Shown here: positions 35,848 to 44,557 of the stretch, piece by piece | How the letters are laid out: the number at the start of each line of letters is the position of its first letter | How positions within the stretch are numbered: position 1 is the stretch's first letter | Source: Loktanella sp. M215 | Lineage (GTDB): Bacteria > Pseudomonadota > Alphaproteobacteria > Rhodobacterales > Rhodobacteraceae | Direction of reading: 5' to 3' | DNA length: 64,000 bases | Assembly (NCBI RefSeq): GCF_021735925.1 | Contig: NZ_WMEA01000001.1 | Coordinates: 685,001 to 749,000, forward strand | Notes under the pieces: generated by a model | What the model saw: the letters and a program-made list of their open reading frames with translations, nothing else | What the model was told of the DNA's origin: nothing | The model's database searches: none | Translations under genes and position numbers: made by a program

Positions 35848-35872
35848 AAAGGGCCGCCCGTGGCGACCCTTT
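35848..35872 (-). terminator. Intrinsic terminator downstream of the HU gene
   Basis: Read on the minus strand: AAAGGG-TCGCC, loop, GGCGGCCCTTT followed by further T. It separates HU from the DMT transporter gene. Confidence 0.85.
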
Positions 35873-35896
35873 CCCTAATCCGTGCAAGATGCAAGA

Positions 35897-36187
35897 TCAG
35901 CCGTTGACGCTGTCCTTCAGCGCCTTGGCAATGGTCATCTTGACGACCTTGTCGGCGTCCTTCTTCATCTGCTCGCCGGTGGCTGGGTTGCGCACCATCC
36001 GCTCGGGACGCTCGCGGCAGTAGATCTTGCCGACACCGGGCAGGGTCACTGCGCCGCCGCCGGACACTTCGTCCGTGATGATCTCGGTCACGGCGTCCAG
36101 TGCAGCACCTGCGGACTTCTTGTCCATGCCGGTCTTTTCCGACAGTGCCGTCACAAGTGCGGCCTTGGTCATCGGTTTGGTTGCCAT
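35897..36187 (-). CDS. HU-family DNA-binding protein
   Basis: 96 residues: MTKAALVTALSEKTGMDKKS is the N-terminal helical pair, and TLPGVGKIYCRERPERMVRNPATGEQM forms the beta-arms, with RNPATGE as the family signature. A nucleoid-associated, DNA-bending protein. The ATG at 36187 gives the standard start. Confidence 0.93.
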   Translation of the reverse strand: MATKPMTKAALVTALSEKTGMDKKSAGAALDAVTEIITDEVSGGGAVTLPGVGKIYCRERPERMVRNPATGEQMKKDADKVVKMTIAKALKDSVNG

Positions 36188-36321
36188 TGGTCGTGTCTCC
36201 CTGAAGATGCCCCGTCTATGGGGCCGATTGCCGGTCATTTAACGTCATGTTGCGTGACACCACAACGCTTTGTGCGGACGCGCAAGCCCCAAAACACGCG
36301 AAAACGCCTGTTTTTCGGGGT

Positions 36322-37797
36322 TCAGAGGAAAGCTGTCTCTTCAAAGCTACGCAATTTGCGGCTGTGGATGCGTTCCAGCGGCATTTCGCGCAGCGCTTCC
36401 ATCGCGCGGATGCCGATCATCAGGTGGTTCGCGACCTGCGTGCGATAGAAATCAGAGGCCATGCCGGGCAGCTTCAGCTCTCCGTGCAGGGGCTTGTCAC
36501 TGACGCAGAGCAGGGTGCCGTAGGGCACGCGGAACCGGAATCCGTTGGCGGCGATGGTCGCACTTTCCATGTCGAGCGCCACGGCGCGGGATTGCGACAG
36601 GCGCTGCACCGGGCCGGAGTGGTCGCGCAATTCCCAGTTCCGGTTGTCGATCGTGGCGACAGTGCCGGTGCGCATGATCCGCTTCAGCTCGTAGCCTTCC
36701 AGCTTGGTCACCGCCTCGACCGCGTCTTCGAGGGCGATCTGGATTTCCGCCAGTGCGGGGATCGGCACCCAGACCGGCAGATCGTCATCGAGGACGTGAT
36801 CTTCGCGCAGGTAGGCGTGGGCGAGGACGAAATCGCCCAGGCGTTGCGAATTGCGCAGGCCGGCGCAGTGCCCGACCATCAGCCAGGCGTGGGGGCGCAG
36901 GACGGCGATGTGGTCGGTCGCGGTCTTGGCATTGGACGGGCCGACGCCGATGTTGACCAGCGTGATGCCGGCGCCTTGCCTGCGCTTGAGGTGATAGGTC
37001 GGCATCTGCGGCAGCTTGGCCGGGATATGCATGACGGCGTCCGCATCCGTGATGACCTGATTGCCCGGCCCGACGAAAGCGGTATAGCCGCTGTCGGGAT
37101 CGGCCAGCATCCGGCGGGCGAAGGCCTCGAACTCCTCGATATAGAACTGGTAGTTTGTGAACAGGACATGGTTCTGGAAATGCGCCGCATCGGTCGCGGT
37201 GTAATGCGACAACCGGGCGAGCGAGTAGTCCACGCGCTGTGCGGTGAAGGGGGCCAGCGGTGCGGCGCCGTCGGGATAAAGGAAGCCGTGACCGTTCACG
37301 ATGTCGTCGTGGGTCGTGGACAGGTCGGGCACATCGAAGATGTCGCGCAGGTGGAAATCGGCGGCCCCTTCCTGCGGGACCGTGACGCTCGCGTCGTTGG
37401 CGACGGCGAAATGCACCGGCATGGGCGTGGTGGATGCACCGATCGTCACCGGCACCCGGTGGTTCTGCATCAACAGGCCGATCTGCTGTTCGAGGTAGTG
37501 GCGGAACAGGTCCGGCCGGGTGACGGTGGTGGAATAGGTGCCGGGCTGCGGGACGTGACCGAAGGACAGGCGGCTGTCGGTTGGGGCATAACTGGTCGTG
37601 GTCAGGCGGATTTCGGGATAATAGGCGCGGTAGCTCGCGTCGGATTGCCCCGTGCGCAGGACCTCGCTGAAATGCGTGGTCAGAAAGCCGGTCGCGGCAT
37701 CGTGAAGCGCACAGAGACGGGCGACGGCAGCGGCGGCATCATCGAAGATTTCGGGTGCGGGCACATCGGGGCAGCGCAGGGCGCGGATATCGGTCAT
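36322..37797 (-). CDS. amn: AMP nucleosidase
   Basis: 491 residues, full length. It splits AMP into adenine and ribose 5-phosphate. The C-terminal half is a purine-nucleoside-phosphorylase-type fold with INIGVGPSNAKTATDH-like text (VNIGVGPSNAKTATDHIAVL), VGHCAGLRNSQRLGDFVLA and DMESATIAANGFRFRVPYG. It overlaps the adenine deaminase gene upstream (ATGA), so the product adenine can be deaminated at once. Confidence 0.95.
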   Translation of the reverse strand: MTDIRALRCPDVPAPEIFDDAAAAVARLCALHDAATGFLTTHFSEVLRTGQSDASYRAYYPEIRLTTTSYAPTDSRLSFGHVPQPGTYSTTVTRPDLFRHYLEQQIGLLMQNHRVPVTIGASTTPMPVHFAVANDASVTVPQEGAADFHLRDIFDVPDLSTTHDDIVNGHGFLYPDGAAPLAPFTAQRVDYSLARLSHYTATDAAHFQNHVLFTNYQFYIEEFEAFARRMLADPDSGYTAFVGPGNQVITDADAVMHIPAKLPQMPTYHLKRRQGAGITLVNIGVGPSNAKTATDHIAVLRPHAWLMVGHCAGLRNSQRLGDFVLAHAYLREDHVLDDDLPVWVPIPALAEIQIALEDAVEAVTKLEGYELKRIMRTGTVATIDNRNWELRDHSGPVQRLSQSRAVALDMESATIAANGFRFRVPYGTLLCVSDKPLHGELKLPGMASDFYRTQVANHLMIGIRAMEALREMPLERIHSRKLRSFEETAFL

Positions 37798-39593
37798 TGC
37801 GGGCCCTCGAACAGTGGGGTGAGTTTGAATGCGGTGACGTCCACGAGGCCGAGGTCGCTGATCCTGAGTTCCGGGATCACGACGAGGGCCAGCAGCGAAT
37901 GCTGCATGTAGGCGTTGTGCAGGGTGCAGCCGCAGTCGGCCATGGCGGCGACCATCGCGTCGGCGTCGGAAGCGACCTCTGCCGCTGGCCGGTCGGACAT
38001 CAGGCCGGCGATGGGCAGGCGGACCAGCGCGATCTCTGCCCCGTCCTTCCAGACGGTGATACCGCCGCCGACAGCGCCCAGCCGGTTCGCGGCGGCGGCC
38101 ATCATGTCCCGGTCGGTGCCGACGACGATCATGTGGTGGCTGTCATGCGCCACGGTCGAGGCGATGGCCATGCGGCCGGTGTAACCGAAGCCCGAGACGA
38201 AGCCGTTGGTGACGCCGCCCGTCCCCCGGTGGCGTTCGACGAGGGCGATCTGGCAGACCTCTCCCGTCGCCTGCACGCGGCCTTCGGTAACGGGGAGCTC
38301 AAACGTCAGCGCCTTGGTGGGGGCCTGATTTTCGACGACGCCGATGACCTTGGCGGTGACGGCATTGGCGCCCTCGGGGGCCTTTACCGCGAAGTCCTGC
38401 GCGTCGAGCACCTTGCCCAGATGCACGGTCTGCCGTGCTGTGGCAGGCCAGTCGTAATGCGGGCAGTCCACCGTGATCTTGCCGTCGATTGCCACCGTCT
38501 GTCCCCGCGCGATCACATGCTCGATTGGGAGGGTGACAAGGTCGGATGTCAGGATCATGTCAGCCCGCCGCCCCGGCGCGATGCTGCCCAGTTCGCGTTC
38601 CAGCCCGAAATGCGTCGCGGTGTTGATCGTCGCCATCTGGAGCGCGATCACCGGGTCGCAGCCGCAGGCAATCGCGTGGCGCACGACGCGGTTCATGTGG
38701 CCTTCGTTCACCAGCGTGCCCGCCATGCAATCGTCGGTGCACAGGATGAAGTTGCGCGGATCAAGGCCGCGTTCGGTCACGGCGGTGATCTGGCTTTCGA
38801 CGTCATACCACGCCGATCCCAGCCGCATCATGCTGCGCATCCCCTGCCGCACGCGGGCGATGGCGTCGGATTCGGCGGTGCCTTCGTGATCGTCGGCGGC
38901 CCCACCGGCGGCGTAGGCATGAAAGGGCACGCCCTTGTCGGGGCTGGCGAAATGGCCGCCCACGGTCTTGCCAGCGCGCATGGTGGCTGCCATTTCGGCC
39001 AGCATCTGCGCGTCGCCGTTGATCACACCGGGGAAGTTCATCATCTCGCCCAGGCCGATGATGCCGGGCCATTGCATCGCCTCGGCCACGTCTTCGGCAC
39101 TGATTTCATACCCCGTCGTTTCCAGACCGGGGGCAGATGGGGCGCAGGACGGCATCTGGGTGAAGATATTGACGGGCTGCATCAGCGCCTCGTCGTGCAT
39201 CATCCGCACGCCCGCCAATCCAAGCACGTTGGCGATCTCGTGCGGGTCGGTGAACATGCTGGTCGTGCCATGGGGGATCACAGCGGCGGCAAATTCGGCG
39301 GGCGTCAGCATCCCGCTTTCGATGTGCATATGCGCGTCGCACAGGCCGGGGATCAGGTAGCGGCCCTGCCCGTCGATGACCTGCGTCGCCGCGCCGATGC
39401 AGTGGCTGGCGTCGGGGCCGACGTAGGCGAAACGCCCCGCCGCGACGGCGACCTGCCAGCCGTCCAGCACCTCGCGGCTTTGGACGTTGACCAGACGGAC
39501 GTTGTGCACGACCAGATCGGCGGGGCTGCGGCCAGCGGCCACGGCAACAAGGCGGGGGGCGGTTTCGGCCCAGGTGGGAATGTGATGCGACAT
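37794..39593 (-). CDS. ade: Adenine deaminase
   Basis: 599 residues from ATG 39593 (an in-frame ATG at 39617 also exists). Amidohydrolase fold with metal ligands in GLCDAHMHIES and the active-site ILCTDDCMAG. It converts adenine to hypoxanthine and ammonia. With the coupled downstream amn gene it forms a path AMP to adenine to hypoxanthine. Confidence 0.94.
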   Translation of the reverse strand: MSHHIPTWAETAPRLVAVAAGRSPADLVVHNVRLVNVQSREVLDGWQVAVAAGRFAYVGPDASHCIGAATQVIDGQGRYLIPGLCDAHMHIESGMLTPAEFAAAVIPHGTTSMFTDPHEIANVLGLAGVRMMHDEALMQPVNIFTQMPSCAPSAPGLETTGYEISAEDVAEAMQWPGIIGLGEMMNFPGVINGDAQMLAEMAATMRAGKTVGGHFASPDKGVPFHAYAAGGAADDHEGTAESDAIARVRQGMRSMMRLGSAWYDVESQITAVTERGLDPRNFILCTDDCMAGTLVNEGHMNRVVRHAIACGCDPVIALQMATINTATHFGLERELGSIAPGRRADMILTSDLVTLPIEHVIARGQTVAIDGKITVDCPHYDWPATARQTVHLGKVLDAQDFAVKAPEGANAVTAKVIGVVENQAPTKALTFELPVTEGRVQATGEVCQIALVERHRGTGGVTNGFVSGFGYTGRMAIASTVAHDSHHMIVVGTDRDMMAAAANRLGAVGGGITVWKDGAEIALVRLPIAGLMSDRPAAEVASDADAMVAAMADCGCTLHNAYMQHSLLALVVIPELRISDLGLVDVTAFKLTPLFEGPQ

Positions 39594-39636
39594 GGGCAAA
39601 GGTGTCACCAAAGCCATGCCCGCTTCAACCCCCGGG

Positions 39637-40119
39637 TCAGGGCAGTTTGTGGATTTCCAGCGGTTTCTGGTCGGGGTTCAGCCGCCAGACGGTAAAGTTC
39701 AGCGCGCCCGCGACGGTAACCCACAGGAAATAGGGCACGAAGGCCAGACCGGCCCAGAAATCCAGCTGGAAATGCGTGACCGTGGCCCCCAGCACCGCGA
39801 GCCAGAGGCAGGCCATGATCGGCAGCGACCCCTTCAGCCGGCGCAACCCGAAGAACACCGGCGTCCACAGCGCGTTCAACGCGATCTGCGCGGCCCAGAA
39901 GGCCATGGCATACTGGTTGCCATCCAGCGGGGCCACACGCGCGCCCGCGACCGAGATCAGCAGATAGATCGAGGTCCACATGATCGGGAAGGCCCAGTTG
40001 GGCGGGGTCCATGCAGGCTTGTTCAGGCGCTTGTACCACTCGCCCGTCGGGAACAGCGCGCCGGTGGCGCCTGCGGCAAAGGTCGCGGCGAGGAAGATCA
40101 GGAACAGCGTGACGGACAT
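39637..40119 (-). CDS. tspO: TspO/MBR-family tryptophan-rich sensory protein
   Basis: 160 residues, five membrane helices, rich in Trp (LNKPAWTPPNWAFPIMWTSIY, LNALWTPVFFGL, LNFTVWRLNPD). In Rhodobacter TspO binds porphyrins and tunes photosynthesis gene expression with oxygen. ATG 40119 follows AAAGGTG. It lies after crtB in the same direction and marks the left edge of the photosynthesis cluster in this genome. Confidence 0.95.
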   Translation of the reverse strand: MSVTLFLIFLAATFAAGATGALFPTGEWYKRLNKPAWTPPNWAFPIMWTSIYLLISVAGARVAPLDGNQYAMAFWAAQIALNALWTPVFFGLRRLKGSLPIMACLWLAVLGATVTHFQLDFWAGLAFVPYFLWVTVAGALNFTVWRLNPDQKPLEIHKLP

Positions 40120-40155
40120 GGAATATGCACCTTTCGGAGGCAAGTCCCATTCTAT

Positions 40156-41190
40156 CTAGGCGCTTTGGCGGCCCTGTCCATGCCCCGTCTCGCGCCGCGA
40201 CAGATCCGCAAGGGTGTCCAGCACCGCGGTCGAGCGGCGCGCGGGGCGCGTCTGGCGGCCTGCGGCGTCCACCAGAAAAGCGACCTCTGCCAGTGGCGGG
40301 GCATACATCACGGCCGGGCGCGGCATCAGGAAGGTCGCGGCGGTCAGGCCCGTCGCCTGCCCGATCCAGACGAGTTTCTGCAGGCGGGACGTATGGGCGC
40401 GCTGGCTGATCGAATCGTAGCCCTGCCGCCGCACCTGCCCGCCGATGCCGTCATAGATCAAGCGCGCGGCCCAGATGCCAAGGCGGGCCGACCGGGGCAG
40501 GCCCGCGATCCCGGCCTCTGACCGGCGGTAAAGGTGGTCGGCCTCGGCCAGCAGTTGGCGGACCATGCGGCGCTGCGCGGGGCCGGGGCGCGGGTTCGCA
40601 AGAAAGGCCTCCTCGGTCAGCCCTTCGCGGGCCAGCCAGTCGGTCGGCAGGTAAAGGCGGCCTTCGCGCGCGTCCTCGCCCACGTCGCGGGCGATGTTGG
40701 TCAACTGCATGGCGACGCCAAGGTCACAGGCGCGCGCCAGCGTATCGGCGCAGCGCACCTGCATCAGCACGCACATCATGGCCCCGACAGCCGCCGCGAC
40801 GCGGGCGGAATAGGCGCGCACGTCGGACAGCGTGGTGTAGCGGCGATGCTGCGCGTCCCAGGCGAGGCCTTCGAGCAGGGCATCGGGTAGCGCGCGGGGC
40901 ATGTCGTAGGCGGCGACGATCGCGGCAAAGGCGCGATCCTCTGCCGCGTTGCGGGGGCGCCCGGCGTAGGCGAGGTCGAGGCGGTCCCGCAACCGCAGCA
41001 CGGCGCTGGCCTTGTCGGTGCCCTCGTCCACCTCGTCATCCGCGAGGCGGCAGAAGGCGTAAAGCGCCAGTGCCGGATCGCGGACGCCTGCGGGCAAAAG
41101 GCGCGAGGCGGCGTGAAACGACAGCGACCCGGTGCGGATCATCGCGCGGCAATGGTCGAGGTCGGCGGGGGTGATGCCGTGTGCGGTCAT
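40156..41190 (-). CDS. crtB: Phytoene synthase
   Basis: 344 residues. It condenses two geranylgeranyl diphosphates into phytoene. The two Asp-rich Mg2+ sites are DDEVDEG (residues 51-57) and NIARDVGED (165-173). The start overlaps the crtI stop (ATGA), so both are one transcription unit. Confidence 0.97.
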   Translation of the reverse strand: MTAHGITPADLDHCRAMIRTGSLSFHAASRLLPAGVRDPALALYAFCRLADDEVDEGTDKASAVLRLRDRLDLAYAGRPRNAAEDRAFAAIVAAYDMPRALPDALLEGLAWDAQHRRYTTLSDVRAYSARVAAAVGAMMCVLMQVRCADTLARACDLGVAMQLTNIARDVGEDAREGRLYLPTDWLAREGLTEEAFLANPRPGPAQRRMVRQLLAEADHLYRRSEAGIAGLPRSARLGIWAARLIYDGIGGQVRRQGYDSISQRAHTSRLQKLVWIGQATGLTAATFLMPRPAVMYAPPLAEVAFLVDAAGRQTRPARRSTAVLDTLADLSRRETGHGQGRQSA

Positions 41191-42731
41191 TCGGCGGCCA
41201 TCTTCAGTGCGGGAACAGGGGGAGCGTCGGGGATCAGCTTGCCCAGCACCTCGGCGCTGGAGACGACGCCGGGGACACCGGCGCCCGGATGGGTGCCCGC
41301 ACCGACGAGGAACAGGCCCTTCGCCTCTTCGCTGATGTTGTGGGGGCGGAAATACGCGGATTGCAGGATGCGCGGTTCAAGCGAGAAGCCGGAGCCGTGG
41401 GGCGAGAGGTAGCGGTCGCGGAAATCCTCTGGCGTGTAGATCAGGTCGGTCGTGACGTGATCGCGGAAGCCGGGGATCAGCGTGTCGAGGACCGCCGCCA
41501 CCTTGTCGCGATAGCGCAGCTTCTCGGCCTGCCAGTCGACGGGATTGGCGTGGCCGAGGTGCGGAACGGGGGACAGGGCGTAGAAGGTATCGCCGCCCGC
41601 AGGCGCCACGGAAGGGTCGGTCACGGAGGGGCGATGGACATAGAGAGACATGTCGTCGGCCAGCTTGCCGTTTTGGAAGATGTCGCGCAGCAGACCGTCG
41701 TAGCGCGGGCCGGACAGGATTGTGTGGTGGCCCACGTCAGCCCATTTGTCCCGCGTGCCTGCAGTGCCGAAATACCAGACGAACAGGCCCATCGACCAGC
41801 GCCGCTTTTTCAGCTTGGCGTCGGTCCAGCGCTTGCGCGGGGCGTCCTTCAGCAAGGTGCCATAGGTATGCCCGGCGTCGGCGTTGCTGATCACCAGCGG
41901 GGCAGAGAGCGTCTGGCCGCCGTGCAGCGTGACGCCCTGCGCCGCGCCGTCCGCAATCGCGATCCGGTCGACCTGCTGGTTCAGCTTGATCGTGCCGCCT
42001 TGCGACCGCACCACGTCGGCCATCGCGTCGGCAATCGCCTGCACGCCGCCCATGGCGTAGTGGACGCCGAATTCCTTTTCCAGATAGCTGACCAGCGCAT
42101 AGATCGAGGTGACCTTGCGCGGGTCGCCCCCGATGAACAGCGGATGGAACGACAGGGCCATGCGCAGACGCTCGTCCTTGACCCGCGCCTTGGCGAGGCC
42201 AAGGATCGAGCGGTCGGCGCGCAGCTTGGCGAATTGCGGCAGGACCTTCACCGTCTCCCAGATGCTGTGCATGGGGCGGGCGACCATGCCTTCGAACCCG
42301 AGCTTGTAGCGGGCGTGGCTGTCGCGCAGGAACCGGCGGTAGCCCTTCACGTCGCCGGGCGACAGGCGGGCGACTTCGGCGGCCATCTCCTCGGTGTCGC
42401 CATTGACACGGAAGGTCGACCCATCCGGCCAGCGGATTTCGTAATAGGGCGCGAGCGGGCGCAGATCGACGTCGGCGTGAAAGTCGCGCCCGCAGGCGGC
42501 CCAGAGGTTTTCGTAGACCTGCGGGACCGTCACGATGGTCGGGCCAAGGTCGAAGCGATGACCGCCCTGCGTGACCGAACTGCCGCGCCCGCCGACCCGG
42601 TCGAGCTTGTCGAGGACGGTGACGGCGTAGCCCTTGGCGCCGAGGCGCATGGCGGCGGACAAGCCGCCAAGACCCGCACCGATGACGATGGCGCGGTTGT
42701 CGGAGGCGGGATCTGGGTGACTGTGATTCAT
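41187..42731 (-). CDS. crtI: Phytoene desaturase
   Basis: 514 residues. N-terminal FAD-binding motif AIVIGAGLGGLSAAMRLGAK, and the C-terminal GAGTHPGAGVPGVVSSAEV characteristic of CrtI. It makes neurosporene or lycopene from phytoene at the membrane. No AG-rich ribosome site is visible before ATG 42731, and a PpsR operator ends 17 bases upstream. Confidence 0.97.
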   Translation of the reverse strand: MNHSHPDPASDNRAIVIGAGLGGLSAAMRLGAKGYAVTVLDKLDRVGGRGSSVTQGGHRFDLGPTIVTVPQVYENLWAACGRDFHADVDLRPLAPYYEIRWPDGSTFRVNGDTEEMAAEVARLSPGDVKGYRRFLRDSHARYKLGFEGMVARPMHSIWETVKVLPQFAKLRADRSILGLAKARVKDERLRMALSFHPLFIGGDPRKVTSIYALVSYLEKEFGVHYAMGGVQAIADAMADVVRSQGGTIKLNQQVDRIAIADGAAQGVTLHGGQTLSAPLVISNADAGHTYGTLLKDAPRKRWTDAKLKKRRWSMGLFVWYFGTAGTRDKWADVGHHTILSGPRYDGLLRDIFQNGKLADDMSLYVHRPSVTDPSVAPAGGDTFYALSPVPHLGHANPVDWQAEKLRYRDKVAAVLDTLIPGFRDHVTTDLIYTPEDFRDRYLSPHGSGFSLEPRILQSAYFRPHNISEEAKGLFLVGAGTHPGAGVPGVVSSAEVLGKLIPDAPPVPALKMAAE

Positions 42732-42747
42732 GGGATCACGCTAAATG

Positions 42748-42765
42748 TGTCAATCAAAGTTGACA
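42748..42765. promoter_or_regulatory. PpsR/CrtJ operator 1 (crtI-crtA control region)
   Basis: TGTCAATCAAAGTTGACA fits TGT-N12-ACA exactly and is nearly symmetrical. It lies 17 bases upstream of crtI. PpsR represses carotenoid and bacteriochlorophyll genes under oxygen and strong light. Confidence 0.85.
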
Positions 42766-42823
42766 ATATCTTTTTCAAGGCTGCGACAAATACGGCAAGC
42801 GGGGTTGCGCGATGCGGAAAATG

Positions 42824-42841
42824 TGTCACGATAGATTGACA
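42824..42841. promoter_or_regulatory. PpsR/CrtJ operator 2 (crtI-crtA control region)
   Basis: TGTCACGATAGATTGACA fits TGT-N12-ACA and lies 17 bases upstream of the crtA start. It is 76 bases (start to start) from operator 1, so cooperative binding of two PpsR tetramers is possible. Confidence 0.85.
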
Positions 42842-42858
42842 CATCAGCGCAGGACCCG

Positions 42859-43557
42859 ATGAGCCAGACCGTCAGCCTTAGCCTTTACCGCTTTACCGGC
42901 TTTCGCGCCCGCGCCTGGGCGCTTGGCATGATGGCGTTTGCGCGCGGGCCATTGGCGCGAACGCCCGATATCGGGTTCTGGAAGCTGTGCGGCGCGGGAA
43001 TCGGCCATGGATTCACGCCAACGGCCAATCCTGCCGTGATCGCGATCCTTGCGGTCTGGCCCGATGCTGCGACAGCGACCGCACGGACGACAGAGGCCGC
43101 GATCTTTCGCCGCTATGCCCACCACGCCAGCGAATCGTGGACCGTGTGCCTGACGCCCACCAGCGCGCGCGGGCAATGGTCCGGACAGGTGCCCTTTACC
43201 GCGACCGGCCCCGCGCCCGCCGGCCCACTTGCGGCGCTGACACGGGCCACGATCCGGCCGGGTATCCTGCGGCGGTTCTGGCGTCGGGTGCCGCGCATTT
43301 CGGACATGATCGGGGCCGATCCCAATGTGACCTTCAAGATCGGGATCGGAGAGGTGCCGATGCTGCATCAGGTGACATTCTCGATCTGGCCGGATCAGGC
43401 GGCGATGGATGCCTTTGCCCGCACCGGCCCCCACGCCGACGCGATCCGCGCCGTCCGCCGCGAAGGCTGGTTCGCCGAAGAGCTTTACGCCCGTTTCACC
43501 GTGCTGTCAGACCACGGCACATGGGGCGGCACATCACCATTGCAGGAGGTCGCATGA
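42859..43557 (+). CDS. crtA: Spheroidene monooxygenase
   Basis: 232 residues. It oxidises spheroidene to spheroidenone, the main carotenoid of aerobic Rhodobacteraceae phototrophs. Typical text: [21 protein letters not shown] and [23 protein letters not shown] precedes ATG 42859. The stop overlaps the bchI start (ATGA), so crtA leads the bchI-D-O unit. Confidence 0.95.
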   Translation: MSQTVSLSLYRFTGFRARAWALGMMAFARGPLARTPDIGFWKLCGAGIGHGFTPTANPAVIAILAVWPDAATATARTTEAAIFRRYAHHASESWTVCLTPTSARGQWSGQVPFTATGPAPAGPLAALTRATIRPGILRRFWRRVPRISDMIGADPNVTFKIGIGEVPMLHQVTFSIWPDQAAMDAFARTGPHADAIRAVRREGWFAEELYARFTVLSDHGTWGGTSPLQEVA

Positions 43558-44557
43558 CCGCACCCTTCCCGTTTTCCGCCATCGTCGCGCAAGAAGAGAT
43601 GAAGCAGGCGATGATCCTGACCGCCATCGACCCCAGCATCGGCGGGGTGCTGGTGTTCGGCGACCGTGGCACCGGCAAATCGACCGCCGTGCGGGCGCTG
43701 GCGGCCTTGCTGCCACCGATCTCTGTCGTGGAGGGCTGCCCGGTAAACTCTGCCCGCGTGGCGGACGTGCCGGACTGGGCCCGCGCGGGGAAGACGACGA
43801 AAGAGGTGCCGACGCCCGTCATCGACCTGCCGCTGGGCGCGTCAGAGGATCGCGTGACCGGGGCGCTGGATATCGAACGGGCGCTGGCGCAGGGCGAACG
43901 GGCGTTTCAGCCCGGTCTGCTGGCGCGGGCCAACCGGGGATATCTTTATATCGACGAGGTGAACCTGCTGGAGGATCACATCGTCGACCTGCTGCTGGAC
44001 GTGGCGCAATCGGGGGGGTCAACGTGGTGGAACGCGACGGGCTGTCGGTGCGTCATGCGGCGCGATTCGTGCTGGTGGGATCGGGCAACCCCGAAGAGGG
44101 CGAGTTGCGCCCGCAACTGCTGGACCGCTTCGGCCTGTCGGTCGAGGTCGCCAGTCCGAAGGATATCGAGACGCGGATCGAGGTCATCCGCCGCCGCGAC
44201 GATTACGAGAATGACACCACCGCCTTCATGCTGCGCTGGCAGGCCGAGGATGCGACGATCCGCGACCGGATCGTGACCGCGCGCAAGGCATTGCGCGACC
44301 TGACCACCAGCGAGGCGAACCTGCGCGACGTGGCAGAGCTGTGCCTGGCTTTGGGGTCCGACGGGTTGCGCGGCGAGTTGACCTTGCTGAAGGCCGCCCG
44401 CGCCCATGCGGCCTGGCGCGACGACACGGCGCTGACCCGCAGCCATATCCGCGCCGTGGCGCCGATGGCCCTGCGCCACCGCCTGCGCCGCGATCCACTG
44501 GACGAGGCGGGAACCGGCGCGCGCGTCGGGCGGATCGTGGAGGAAACCCTTGGCTGA
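43554..44557 (+). CDS. bchI: Mg-chelatase ATPase subunit BchI, interrupted by a frameshift at a run of seven G
   Basis: The first ~153 codons ([20 protein letters not shown]...) carry Walker [10 protein letters not shown] and Walker [17 protein letters not shown]. At 44012-44018 the frame leaves the family sequence and would stop at 44276. The remainder ([20 protein letters not shown], sensor 1 [13 protein letters not shown], arginine finger region LLDRFGLS, to residue ~334) continues in the -1 frame to 44557. The G-run is in phase as G-GGG-GGG. It may be a sequencing or assembly error, a true mutation or translational slippage. The protein inserts Mg2+ into protoporphyrin IX together with BchD and BchH. 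Confidence 0.9.

Noticed and set aside
44019..44276. C-terminal tail of the first bchI frame as a separate protein end
   Set aside because: After the G-run the sequence loses all similarity to BchI and becomes Cys/Trp/Arg-rich out-of-frame translation.
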